Assembly: GCA_021495925.1 (NCBI GenBank)
Contig: JAKEKT010000024.1
Coordinates: forward strand, 248,001-312,000
Origin: Diplodia intermedia
Taxonomy: Eukaryota > Ascomycota > Dothideomycetes > Botryosphaeriales > Botryosphaeriaceae
Reading direction: 5' to 3'
Length of the DNA: 64,000 bases
The stretch's first letter is position 1, and each line of letters starts with the position of its first letter. The notes under the pieces are model-generated. The model saw nothing but the letters and a program-made list of their open reading frames with translations, was not told where the DNA came from and ran no database searches. Positions 1 through 11,853 of the stretch are shown here, piece after piece. A program made the position numbers and the translations under genes.

Positions 1-670
1 TCGAGCAGCAGGCCGGCGGGCAGGTTGAGGTTGGGGATGGTGTGGTCGTGGCCGCCGGGGATGGCGTAGTTGGCATGCGTGCCGTTTCCGACGTAGTTGA
101 TGGGCTGCGCGGGTACGTTAGTCGGCACTCTTCTCCGGGGACATCCAACTCACGCGGTCGCCGGATTTGTGCAGGATGTCGTAGGCAAAGTTTTGGCCGT
201 TGGCGTGCTGCGAGTACCACACCCATTTCGGCACGCCGTTCTCGAAGCGCACCATGTTGTGCTCCCAGTCCCCGACGTGGTTTCCCACTTGGAGGTCGAG
301 CACCACGCCGCCCCAGTTGTACGCGTAGAAGTACATGTAGAAGGCGTCGACCGTCCCGTTGCCTTTGTCATTGACGATGACGGCTGCGGTGGTGGCGTCG
401 TCGGTTTTTCCGTTGCAGTCGGGCTTCACGCCCCTCAGCCAAGGCGGAACCTGCGTGATATCATCCTTCGAGGTGAGGTAGATTTCTTCACCGAATGAGT
501 TAAGAGAATCGAGGTTGTTGAGAGTGAGCGGGGATTCTGCGTCAGACACGACTTTGAAATCAATCTCCGGTTGGGTATTGTCAATTTGTGCTTGAAAGTC
601 GGACGGATAGTAGGCGTCTTCGTGGTGGATGTAGCTTAGCGGCGCTGTATAGCGAGAAACATCAGCCTTC
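1..670 (-). CDS. Vps62-like protein, 3' part, runs off the window
   Basis: The reverse strand encodes a protein resembling the fungal Vps62 / DUF946 family (vacuolar protein sorting-associated protein 62), whose biochemical role is poorly defined. Visible landmarks are APLSYIHHEDAYYPSD, EEIYLTSKDD, PPWLRGVKPD, GNGTVDAFYMYFYAYNWG and VGDWEHNMVRFENG, in the order I expect for this family. The apparent stop near 118 is removed by a 49-bp intron at 105-153 (GTGAGT...CTAAC...GCGCAG). Across it the frame continues as PINYVGNGTHANYAIPGGHDH to base 1. The gene is therefore partial because of the window edge, not broken. The 5' end is unresolved: 670 follows a possible TAG acceptor, and the open frame that runs on to about 1440 does not look like family sequence. 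Confidence 0.75.
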
Positions 671-3222
671 CTAGTAACTACTTCAAAAGTACCCAAGTAC
701 AAAGTAAACGGAGCAATGCAGAGATGGTTTGAACGAGAGAAACAACAGTACATCAAGCGCGTTGCATATACTGCGTCATGAAAAAAAAAATAGGTTTCCA
801 CTCCAAGCTCCAGCACTGCACCAGTGATAGCAACAAGAAAATATTCACCCACCATAATCCAGCACAAACTGCGGTACACCTTCCAGCGCACGTTCTGAAA
901 GAGCACCCCGGGCTTGCACCTTCTCAGAGCATTGAGCGCGGGCCAGCTGCGCCGCAAGCAGCACTCCACCGCCAGCACGCTTCGCAAACCGCATAACGAT
1001 CGGCAGGAGGATGACCGGTCAAGGACCTCGGAAAGTAGTGGCGTCTGAACGGCAAAGGACGATGAGGGTAGTAGCAAACAATAATAAGCCGCTATTCCAT
1101 GCAAACGAAAGCTGGGACCAGCGTTATGTGTGCTAATATAATCCGGTTGCCTCCTTGCGACTGGATTAGACCGATGGAGCGAACAGAGAGAGATAAAACG
1201 AAGGATTCCAGAAATCAGAATGGACCAGCTCAAGCCACGTCCGAACGGCGCTGAGCTATCGAGGTATAAGTATATATGCAAACGTGCCGATAATCTCCAG
1301 CACCCATGTCCATGGTCATGAGCAGCCCTGACAGGTGCGCGTCGATCACCCAGCATTTTCAGGGTTGGGATAGCGTAAGAAGCGGGAGAGGCCAGGGCAC
1401 CTACATCTACCCCACCACAAGATCCTGGTCGGCCACTCATGCCGCAAAAGCATGCAGGCCATAAGGGGCCCGTGGCGAACGAAGCGGATGGATGCCGGGG
1501 CCGACGGCGAATCGCAGTGCATGTTGTGGATGGTGTGGCAACTGGATCCCGCTCCGGGTCATCTTGAGCGCGTGGGCCACCGTGGTAGGTCGTGCGTGCG
1601 CATCATGGACGTCTCGGTTTCCCGTGCTTATTTGGTTAAGGTTGCTTGCTCTTATGCGCTCTGCCGGGCCTGTTCACTCCATGGTTTGCCCCATCCTGCT
1701 TCTAGAAGCCGCGTTGTTACTAGCCCGGCGGCAGGAACGAATGAGGAGCCGAACAAGCCAACATGGATGGCGGAAAGAGATGAGAGATGAAGCGAAGGCA
1801 GAAGAGGAAGTATCCACCTCACCATCACCCGTCGGGCCTAGGGCCCACTGAGATAGCCAGCCGACGACAGAGCGGGCTGCCCGTATGACAGCAGCCGGAC
1901 GCCTTCGCAGCCAGAGCGTGAAGGGCGTGCGTGCCTGGTTGGCGCCACCCGAACCCCGTGCGGGGTGAGTCGAAATAAGACCCTCGAGATGCTCTGGCCA
2001 ATCCTCGTCCGCGCCTCAGCCACACGAAACAGGATCGCCGAACGAAGGGGGCAGTGGCAGTGGTCGGCGGAGACGCAAATCAGGAAAAGGCAAATCAGCA
2101 CGTCGGAACCGGTTTGTCTCCCCGCCTGGCCCTGTGGCCCCATCGACTGGACCCGTTGGTGACCCAGGAAGAAGAAAGCGCGGGAAGACGGGTGTTGAGG
2201 GGCTGAAGCACGGCGTCGCCGATACGTACCTGCCATACGCGGAAGGGACGCATCTCCCGGCTGCCGGCTTGCATGTCGATCGCTCCTGCAGTATTCGGAT
2301 GTGCATTTGGCACGACGTCGAGATTAGGGGCGCCTACCTTCGCCAGCCAAGAGAGAGCGTGCTTCGGCCCGGCGGCGCGCAAGGTTGCTTGTTTGGCGGC
2401 CCTAGACAATCCCACGCGCACTAGGCTACGTAGCAATCGGAACGCGTGGGGAGCTAAAACTAGAGACGGTGTGCTCTTGTGGAGTTGCTTCTGTGAATGG
2501 CTGGTTGACGCGGTAGCACTGGCACAAAAACCATGCGCGCGTGCGCAGGGCCACGCGAAACCCGACGTGTGCTGCTGACAGCGACACGTCCCCGAGACAT
2601 GCATGCATCAATACCACCCCATCCTCTCGTCATGGGAACCCCAGGTCTGGGACTATCGTGACCGTGACGCTGATCCATGGGAAGTCGACCCGGAAATGCC
2701 TTCGTGCCGTCCGACCGTTCGTTGTTCTCGAGTCTTGCCCCGTGAGCCGCATCAACTCGTAACTCTCAGTGGTCCCACTAAATCGTGGATATTTGTATTA
2801 CTATTAAGTTGCTACTCCTAGCTCTGCCCGTGTAACCAATAGCGGAAACGGTTTCCAAAACAAAGACTCCACGACAGAGGCATGCAAAGCAGCATCCAAA
2901 ACACCTCTGCCCCCCGTCCATCGCCCTCTAATCCGTATACCGTCATATGCATGTTCTCCGATGCGGAAGTGCAACTCGTTGCTTGGCTATCCTCCTGTGC
3001 TAATTCCATCTACTGTCAAGAATGAATTGGGTATTACGCTGTCAAAGAGACTGCGAATTAAAAACTTGCTTGCGACGCTGGCTCCAACGATACGGCGGGA
3101 AGAATGTGCAGAATTGAATGAATCAAAGCGGTCTTCCTGTGCGTGAGCCGAGGCGCTCTCGGAGTGCCATACTCACGCGCGGCGTCTGAGAAGAATACCC
3201 ATGCTCGGACTCGGTCCGTTGC
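671..3222. other. Intergenic, plus the unresolved 5' end of the Vps62-like gene
   Basis: The stretch holds short overlapping open frames on both strands with arginine/proline-rich, low-information translations typical of GC-rich non-coding DNA. I recognise no protein, tRNA or repeat. The upstream exons of the Vps62-like gene must lie in roughly the first 400-800 bases. Confidence 0.5.
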
Positions 3223-5130
3223 TTAGATAACATACTGCAAGCTGGAGTCAGCACATCATCATCGAATCTCTGAGGGTGCAACTTACAGGGATGAAAAGAT
3301 ACGGCACTTGGCGCTCGTACTCCTTCCATGCCTCACCGTACCGCTCCCTGCAGCGCTGGATGTCTCTCAGCGCACGGTGCACAATCATGCAGCTGAAGAA
3401 GAACGGGTAAAACCACGGGAACGGGCTGGCGAACCCGCAGATGAGGCCCCAGTTGAGCGCAAAGTACAGGTCGCAGCTGTAGTGGACCTTGCGCGCAAGA
3501 CCATACCAGCCGTCCGCGAGGAGATCCTTGCCAGTATCCGTCTGGATGACCTTGGGGTTGTGCACCTCGCGCCATGGCAAAACGGGGAACGTCTTGCGGT
3601 CGTAGTCGGACCCACGCTCCTTGCGCCGGAAGTGGTTCTTCTGGCTGTTCGCCGTGTCCCAGACCCAGTAGACAAATAGGTAGGCGGGGAACATCACTGC
3701 GAGGAGCCACTTGGGGTGCGCGTATTCGGACGGGTGGTGGTTGGCGAGGTAGAGAGTGCAGTGGCAGTAGCTGAGCGGCACGCCGGCCAGGTTCCAGAAA
3801 GTAAGCATGAAGCCAAGCTTCTCAAAGTACATGTCCCTAGTAATCTCATGTTAATGGTGTTGCACGACGCTATGCGCACGCCAGATCTACATACCAGGTC
3901 GTGACGATCATTTCCTCGCCCTTGGAGCAAGCGTTCGCGTAGAGCCAGTGGGCCATGAGGAGGAAGCAGACCTCGCCAGAGACGTAGCCGTAGTTCTCAT
4001 ACTGCCTCGCCGCCGTCCCGAGAGTGAGGAAGTAAAGAATAAACCAAGGCATTCTGACTTCGAAGAACATCTTCCAGTCCAGCCATCCGAAGAGGCGCGG
4101 GTTCAGTTCAGCGCCCATGAAAAAGTCATAGACCGGGTAGCCCGTCATACGGACAGTAGCCCCGCGAATGTGGGCGCTGATGTAGAAATAAAAGCTCATC
4201 AGGAAACCCGAGATGATCGCGACAGTCATGAGAGGGCCGAACTCGTCGATCAAGGTGTACAGCTTGAAGTGGCCAGTGTAGTGCAGAGTCAGGCCCAGAA
4301 CGATGCTCGTGTACCAGCTCCAAACCGCAGAGCAATAGTACTCGAGCTGCTGACCGCCGAGGTGCGGTAACGCCTGACCCTTGGAGTACACGCCAGGCAT
4401 GAACAGGTAGAAGACGATCTGAATAGCCATGAAGGTCCAGTAGATGGTCCAGGCGCGCGCATGGGGGAAGGCGTGCTCGTAGCACATCTGGAACATGTGC
4501 TGGAAGAACTCTCCCAGGCTCTGGCCCTCAGCCGGCGTGGGGGGACGGCCATCGTAGAATGTCGCGCCCAGCCACATGTAGTACATCAACATGGGGAAGC
4601 CAATCATCATGGCTCCCGTGCCCCACGAACCGCCAAACTCGAAGTGTGGGGAGACCTCCGTCATGGTCGGGTCGACGACCTGTTTCGCAGGCTTCTCGAT
4701 CTTGACATGGCCGTTGGCGTGGCCGTTGGCATGGCCGTTGGCATGGCCGTTCGAATATTTGGCGTGGCCGTTGGCGTGACCATTGGCGAAGCCGTTTGCG
4801 TGGCCGTTCGAAAGGGGCTCTTCGGTCTTGATCGGGACGGCGTCGGGAACAGGCGTTCCATTCTCAGAGGAATCGCCGTCGCTGGACTGGAGGGCAAGTT
4901 TGCGCGTCGTACGGCGGCGGCCAGGAGTCTCGACGAATCCCGGCTGGGAGACCTTCCTGTTGCTGGAGGTCAGGATCTCGAAGCATGACGGCGCTGGGGA
5001 TGCGCAAGACGACGCGGCGCAGGCCAATTGGCGCGGCGGTTCGGATGCGCGGTGCCGTCCTGTCGCTTGCAGGGCGGTATAAATACCTGGGCGTGGCTCC
5101 CGTCTGCGAACGCGTCACTCGCTGAGACAT
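3223..5130 (-). CDS. ERG4: Delta(24(24(1)))-sterol reductase, last step of ergosterol synthesis
   Basis: ERG4 reduces the C-24(28) double bond to give ergosterol, using NADPH, in the ER membrane. Model: complement(join(3223..3234, 3287..3836, 3895..4956, 5087..5130)), 555 residues. The multi-pass ERG4/ERG24 core is clear: HFEFGGSWG, LHYTGHFKLYTLIDEFGP, PRLFGWLDWKMFFEVRMPW, LSYCHCTLYLANH, and the tail YGEAWKEYERQVPYLFIP. The 58-bp intron at 3837-3894 joins TTW to DMYFEK. A 52-bp intron at 3235-3286 joins a 12-bp last exon giving YVI and stop, the usual family ending. A 130-bp 5' intron (4957-5086) gives an N-terminus beginning MSQRVTRSQTGATPR, which I prefer. The alternative is an unspliced ATG at 5027. 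The N-terminal tail holds an NGHA repeat (separate entry). Confidence 0.93.
4704..4810 (-). repeat. Imperfect 12-bp coding repeat (Asn-Gly-His-Ala units)
   Basis: The repeat encodes about nine near-copies of NGHA (some NGFA or NGHV), broken by a KYS segment, in the cytosolic N-terminal tail of ERG4. The unit on the + strand is close to ggccgttggcat. It lies outside the conserved membrane core, so length changes are probably tolerated. It could vary in copy number between strains. Confidence 0.85.
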
Positions 5131-5611
5131 GGTTAAGGAGACCAAGGGGCGGTCTGAACGGCAGTAGCAATGGCGATGAGGGTGAGCGGCGAGCGGACGG
5201 GGGAGCGCAAATTCCCTGGGGCAGCGCAGGCGGATGTGCAAGACTGAGGGCCTCCTGCTCTGCGCGACTCAGTGCTTTTGCAGAGGTTGTTGTTGCAAAT
5301 CGTACCTCCCTCGGCCTGTGGACACTGAGACACCGCCAAATTTGAGAAGGCCCGCTGCCGTCGCCGCCGTGCTCAAGCTAACGCCCAAATTACATCACTA
5401 CGAGGCACAACTCACTTTGCTTTTCAACACCCCTGTCACCTTGCATCAAGCGCCGTCATCGGTAGTGCGGTTAGAGTCTGCTAAACGTGCTGTGTCGAGG
5501 GAATTTTTGTTTACACTAAATACCAAGATGCCGACCTTCCTTCGCGGAGCCGCCCTGCAAGGTACCCGGTTCGTTCCGGCCAATCACGTCCGCGATAGTA
5601 TTCCTCCGCCC
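5131..5611. other. Intergenic, ERG4 promoter side
   Basis: The 481 bp between the ERG4 start and the 3' end of the RING-protein gene should contain the ERG4 promoter and the RING gene terminator. I see no gene. A TATTTATA on the minus strand at 5078-5085 falls inside the proposed ERG4 5' intron, which leaves some doubt about the transcription start. Confidence 0.5.
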
Positions 5612-7946
5612 TCACGCCCCTCTCCGCACATTGGTGCTCATCAGTGTTATCTTCTTTTTCTTCTTCTTTCCTCCACCGCCTCCGCCGCCTCCGTTGCCCC
5701 CTGCTCCAGCACTTGAGCTCTCGCCGTTCCCAAGAGACATCGCCTGTGCCTGCGCAATCATCGCATCCTCCCCTAGCAGTTCTTTTTCCCAGCCCTGGAG
5801 CCAGCCATCGTCCGCGTCGTGCTCGTGTACAGATGCTTGCAACACCGGGCTTGATCCTGGAATGGCTGTCGTGCCCCAGACTGTCCGTGGCGCACTCGGA
5901 CTCGTCGACGGAGAAGCGAGCGACGCAAAGGCAGACCCTTGCCGTTGGGCGTACGGAGGTGACGACGAAGCCCCATCAGCCTCGACAGACCCTGAAACCT
6001 CTGCAGATCCCAAGGGCTGGAAGTCGTCGGCTGTAAAGCCCGTGTTGGAAATACTGTTCCTTTTCCGTCGAGCTTGTGCGTACGCCTTTTGGTCCTCCTC
6101 TCTTTCCGCCCGCACTCGCGCCTTCTCCTCCTTCATCTCCTTGTCGTGGTTTCGCTTCCGTCTCCGCTCGATCTCGCTTTTGAACTTCTCGAGAATTTCG
6201 GGAGCAACCGTGTCCGTCCAATCGCATTCTAGAAAGCCAACTTCGCATCCGTATGGTAAGTGCGCCAGGTACTTTGTGCGCTTACGCAAGTCGTCATCTA
6301 CAACGTGACCGGTCGACACTCGTTCTACTCTTGGCAAAATTGTTGAAGGGAAAGAAGCAAAGTTACCAAACGCGGCTTTAAGGATGCGAATATCCAAGGG
6401 CGAAAGGTAGTAGTGAAGCAAGGCTTGGTAAAAGTAGTACTCGGATGGCGTCTGGCCATCGGGTTGACGGTTGCGGAACTCGGCCAGGGACTTGGAGAGA
6501 TTGCTTGTACTCGTCGACTGCTGCTCGCCGGAGCTGTCCAGAGAAATTTGCTCAGAAACGGCGCTTTCAGGTTGAACAATGGTGTTCGTCGGTACGAGTT
6601 CTTCTTCGTTGGATGGTGTTTGCTCAAGATTCGAGACTGCGGGGGCAGTAGGAGATGTGTTGATGTTCGATTCCTCCGCCAGTACACCGGATTTCTTTGC
6701 CTTGTTCTCTGGCGGCTTCGTGGCAGACGTGGGCGGGTTTCCGATACCCTTGACCTTTTCCTTCGATTCCTTGATCATCCTGATAGCTTTCTTTGTCCAC
6801 TCCATATTGTCCTCGCCAAACATGACTTCGTCCTCTCTGGCTTGACGATCGATTTCTCGAATGTCTCCTTCCAACTGCTCAGCCATGTAGTCTTCGCTGC
6901 CCTTCATGATCCGGGCAAAGTCCATGACCTCAGCAGCTATGTACCAAGGCACCTCCTCGCCCTTTGGCAGGGCATCTGCACCATCTCTGGGCAGGGCAAG
7001 CATGCTGCCAGAGGACCGCATGACTAGTCGTAGAACGACGTCTGCACCCTCTCGAGGAGGCTCACCTTCCTGACCAATGTAGAATCGGGTGGGTCTAGTG
7101 TCGGACATGTAGATGTTGTCTTCGCAAATGGGACACTTTTTCGATTTCGCCTTCTTCTCGGGAAGCTTGGTCTCGACCTCGGCATGCATGAAACGAATCA
7201 GGCATGGCAAGCAAAAGATATGGCCACATTTCGCCATCCGAGGGGCGACGGGTGTTTCCAAACAGATTGGGCAGGAAGCAGACTGCGACTGAGCAGACGC
7301 CAGAACCTGTAGGACATTGTTCCAGTCCAGGTGGACATCCGCATCAATGGCTTGCTTTTGATAGTCACCACGAGGGTCGACAATGAAGCGATAGTTCGCA
7401 TGGACATATCTGAAGCACGTTAGAGCGCTCCGATAAGATGCAATCATGCATCCACTAACCTGGCCTTGTCCACCGCATGGTAGCCCGAGCCGGGGCCCCA
7501 TGCTGGATTTCTCCTATAGGAACGACCGTATCCGTGACCGTGATTCTGAGGGCGCGGGGGCAGACTGAAGTTCATCAGATGGGTGATGGAAGTCTGGCCC
7601 TTGCGGCTGCCGGTGGAACGCATGGCGACCTGTGCCGCGCCTCATATCAGCGTCGCATTCACCAAAGGGAAAGTGGCAGGAGGCTTACAGCTTCCGCAAT
7701 GGCATCCTCATTCGCCAGCCCAGGGCGTTTAGCAGGCTTGTGCTTCCTCTTTGAGGCCTGGTTGTGGCGTGGCGAGGGGTAAGCTCGCGACGCCGCCCCC
7801 GCTCCGAAACTGCCAGAACCTCCGGCGCGACGTTGACTGTAGCTGTCGCCAGCGGATGACGAGCCGGATTGCGCTTGAGGGGAGAGTTGAGCCGCGGTGT
7901 TGGCTGACTTGGAGGCGGCTATCGCACCCGGCGGATTCGCGGACAT
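5612..7946 (-). CDS. RING-finger protein, RNF10/Mag2 family
   Basis: Model: complement(join(5612..7409, 7460..7629, 7689..7946)), 741 residues, from the ATG at 7946. The introns are 59 and 50 bp. The second restores KARYVHANYRFIV, a conserved stretch just before the RING. The C3HC4 RING lies at about residues 189-238: CPIC, then KCGHIFCLPC, then CPIC after a lysine-rich insert (KLPEKKAKSKK). The family includes human RNF10 and yeast Mag2, E3 ligases linked to ribosome-associated ubiquitination. The N-terminus is Ser/Gly-rich with a KRKHK basic patch. A charged coiled-coil-like region precedes the C-terminus, which ends in poly-Gly, poly-Lys and a KITLMSTNVRR tail. It diverges from a Ubp3-type deubiquitinase. 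Confidence 0.88.
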
Positions 7947-8994
7947 GACGCAGCGCAGCTATGACAATGCGGCAAAAGACCCCGCCGACGGTTTGTTCGG
8001 CGGCAAAAGCTGGCCGGAGACGCAAAAGACGGTGAGAATGTGCCTGGCGGCCAGTTGCAATGGGATTGGCAGGGTGGAACGCTGGTCCCCCGAAGGCGGA
8101 CTTGCAGGAGAGAGTCCTTCGGGGCGTTACGGTCGTCGGAGCGTTGACTCGACGGGAGGGACGGGCGGGATGGTGCCTCCAGCACGTGACTGAGAAGGCG
8201 GCGAAACCGTAGGTCGCCGCTGGCGCTGGCGTGTCAAAGACGGAAGGTTTGCTCGGTCAAGGCAGCACACGTTCGATCGGGCGTAGGAGCTTCTCGTGTG
8301 GCCACGGACTTGCACGCACGCGGGGCGTGGCAGAAGATGTTCAAGCGGGGGGCAGGGTGTTGCCTCAGAATGACTGCTAGTCAGCCCATCTACATCGAGA
8401 GCTTTGCCGCCGTGCTCTGCGGACACAAAACAGCGCGCAACGCGAGGGCCACGGCGCTCACGCTACACTAAAACGTGATCTCGGAAGGTGCAGCCTGAAG
8501 AACCTGCACATCCGGTGTCTAATCACTGACACCGTCCGCCGCCGCCCCTCCGTTCCGCTCCGCGCTTGGCGAGCAGCCCTTGAGAGCCGCAAGCTCCTAA
8601 ACCGTCAAAGAGGCCGCAAACGCCGGAGCCGGCGCGCGCGAGAACGTCGAGCTCTCCACAGGCTGGTGAACGGCCGCCTGAATCACGACCATCCAGTGGG
8701 CAGAAGCAGCCCATTGCCTGCCCCGACCCCGCCCCAGCCGGCGGCGATCTCTAACGGCTTGCGCCAAATTGTTGTCGACGAGCCGATCATCCTCGCGACC
8801 CCGACCACGACGCACTATCACCACCTCAGTCTCAGCCGCACCCCAGCGCCCACCACCCTGCCGGCGCTCACCCATCCTACGTCCTGCCGGCTCGCGTTGG
8901 CAGCTCCGCCGCCGTCTCCCCGCGCCTCACAAGTCGGTCGCTAGGTCCTTGACCGGCCAGCGCTGACTGTGAGGCACCCGTCCCCGCCGCACCC
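7947..8994. other. Divergent intergenic region between RING E3 and Ubp3-like genes
   Basis: This 1048-bp GC-rich region should hold both promoters and a fairly long 5' UTR for the + gene. The part near 8660-8990 is pyrimidine-rich. No ORF here looks real. Confidence 0.5.
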
Positions 8995-11853
8995 ATGATG
9001 CCAGGACCTCACATGCCACCTGCCATTCGGCGGCAGGGCGACCACTATTACATGCCGCCGCAGGCCCATTCCCCGGTGCCGATGAACATGTACAGCGGCT
9101 ACCACCATCCCGCGCAATACCACGGCGGCTACCCCTACTACCCGCAACAGTTCCATCCGCCGCAATACCACCCGCAGTATCAGCACCCGCTGCCGCCGCG
9201 TCCCTTCCCCCAACACCCGCCGCCCCAGCAACATTCTCCGGTGGTCGTTTCCTCGCACCCTCACATCCAGTCTGTCGCACCCGTTCACCGCCACGCCGTC
9301 CGCACGCCGCCGGTTGCCCATACCCATACGCCTCCAGCCCCGCTGGTCGCGCATTCGTCGACGCCGCAACCTGCGCCGTCAACGCCCTCGGTTCACTCGC
9401 AGGCGCTGGTGTCGCCTTCGACGCCGACCATGGCGCAGAGCATTGCGACCCCGCCCCTCCATCCTGCGACTTCTCACCCGTCCTTCTCGTCACAGCATGC
9501 GCCGCCATCTCCTGGAGTGAAGATGCCGTTCTATCCCTCCGTAAGTTCACTTCAATATGGACCAGATATTGCAGTCAAGCTGAACCGGATGCAGCTTCCC
9601 TGGTACTCGAACCCGGAGGAGCCTTTTCCGCCCAAGGCGCATCGGCAGAGGCGACGGAGGCGTGAACAACCTCCCGCGCTCGCGCCGAACGTAGAGCTTC
9701 CGCTGAGGGATCAAGCAGAGGCGGAAGGACCGGAGCAGGTGGACGACTCTGCTGGGGCTCTTGAGTCTACAGTCGTTGCTACCTCCGAACAAGAGACTCC
9801 CGCTACTTCTCAAGCTCAGTCAGAAGCTGACTCTACTCACCCTACCACGCCTTCGTCGGCCTTGCCTGCCACAACGCCTCAGAAGCCGACGGCAGCTGGA
9901 CACACTCGCAAGGCCACCATTCCTGCGGTGCCGCTTGTTCCAATCAAGCCAGCGGTGTCTACTTCTCAGCGCAAGGCCAGCACTGCCACTTCAACCGCCG
10001 AGAAACCCAGCACGGTTGGTGACGCGCCACAAGGGAGTGGCGAAAGTGCAGAGCAAGCAACCGTCGCATCGCCTGAGTCAGAGCGCACTGCTACTGCGAC
10101 ATCGCCTGCGCCCAAAGCGGCGCCGAAGTCGTGGGCTGATCTTGTGAGGACCAAGAACGCTGCTGCCGCTGCTCCGGTCGCTTCAGGCACCAACGGTACC
10201 TCAGCGGCCAATGGGTTTGCTGCAGCTAAGAGCGACTCGATGGCCGACGTGCTTCAGACTTACAACGTGAATGCCGACAACAAGATTGCCTTCCTTGCGC
10301 CTCGAGGTCTTGTAAATACTGGTAACATGTGCTATATGAACTCTGTAAGTTGACGCCCCTGTGGACCTCACCTGACAACACCATTTTCCTAACGAGCTGC
10401 AAGATTCTTCAAACCCTTGTTTTCTGTATACCATTTTATGACTTTTTGGATCAGGTGGGCAAGCGCGCGGCGTACAGTTTCAAAAGCGAGACACCTTTGC
10501 TTGACGCAATGTAAGTTTTTGCGCAACGCCATGCTACGTCACATCTAACATGTTGTAGGATAATGTTCATGCGCGAATACACCATAATCGACTCTGCGGT
10601 CTCCCAGGAACAGCTCAGACTACGACTCAAGGACACCGAACTTGAGAAGTATGGTGAACAATTCACTCCCGAGTTCGTCTATGACGTGATCAAGCGTCAG
10701 CCAAGGTTCTCTCATATGAGGGTGAGTACATCCCTCACCCAATACGTGTTCGAAGTGCTGACATTTGTAGCGTGGTCATCAACAAGATGCTGAAGAATTC
10801 CTGGGTTTCCTCCTGGCTGGTCTCCACGATGAATGTGTCCACGTTATGAAGAGCGCGCCCGCAAGCACGGTCACGACCAACGATGCCCCTTCTACTTCTA
10901 ACACCGACTCGACTCAGATCGAAGGATGGCTCGAAGTTGGACCCAAGCAAAAATCATCCGTCACAAGGTCCTCTGGAATCATTGAGTCTGAAACCCCGGT
11001 CACCAAGATCTTTGGCGGGAAGCTCCGCTCAGAGCTCCGTGTTCCGGGTCTGAAGACCTCTGTTACACTCGAACCCTATCAGCCTCTGCAACTTGACATC
11101 GGTGCTCCTAACGTCAATAACATTGTGGACGCACTGAAGGGCTTGACCAGGCCTGAGACTCTCCAGGGTGACTTCAACTCTCCTCGTGGACCCAACGCCT
11201 CTGCCACCAAGCAGGTGTTTATTGAAACGCTCCCGCCAGTACTGATTCTCCATCTGAAGCGTTTCCAGTACGACAACACTGGCGGTACTCAAAAGATTTG
11301 GAAGAAGGTCGGCTACCCTCTGGACTTGGAGATTCCAAAGGAAGTGTTCCCGCAGCACATGCGTCCTGGCTTGGCCGTCAAGGGCGGCGAGCCCAAGTAC
11401 CGCTTGACTGGTGTCGTCTACCACCATGGAAAGACAGCCAGCGGCGGCCATTACACGGTTGATGTACGTCGTCAAGATGGCCGGGAGTGGATTCGGATGG
11501 ACGACACCGTTCTCAGGCGCGTCCGCAGTGAGGATGTCGCAGAAGGTGGCAGCGAGGAAGATCCTCGCATACTTGCCAAGGCACTTGAACAACATAAGAA
11601 AGATAGCGCAAGCGCCAGCAAGAGTATCTACGAACAGGCTGGCTTTGATGAGGGAGATGACTCACAGGTTGAAGGTGGCTGGAGTCAAGTCAACGGCTCG
11701 GGTTCCACTGCAGGCTCCAAGAAGTGGGCCGGCATCGCTAACGGCACAGCTACTCCGGCTTCGTCAACGGGCAAGAGGACACCGATGGCGGATAAGGGAG
11801 CCAAGGATAACAAGGTGGCCTACATTCTCTTCTACGAACGGGTCAGGCCATAG
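8995..11853 (+). CDS. Ubiquitin carboxyl-terminal hydrolase, Ubp3/USP10 type
   Basis: Cysteine-type deubiquitinase. Model: join(8995..10344, 10404..10510, 10559..10721, 10771..11853), 900 residues, introns 59, 48 and 49 bp. Residues 1-430 are disordered, rich in Pro/His/Tyr at first (PPQYHP type) and Ser/Thr/Ala later. The catalytic domain starts with GLVNTGNMCYMNS: the Cys box, Cys446, lies immediately 5' of intron 1. It continues with SILQTLVFCIPFYDFL, RRGHQQDAEEFLGFLLAGLHDE, PPVLILHLKRFQYD and the His box ASGGHYTVDVR (His767). The C-terminus KVAYILFYERV is typical. In yeast Ubp3 works with Bre5 in COPII quality control and ribophagy. I assign the Ubp3/USP10 branch from the long tail and the Cys and QQDAEE boxes. 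Confidence 0.92.
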
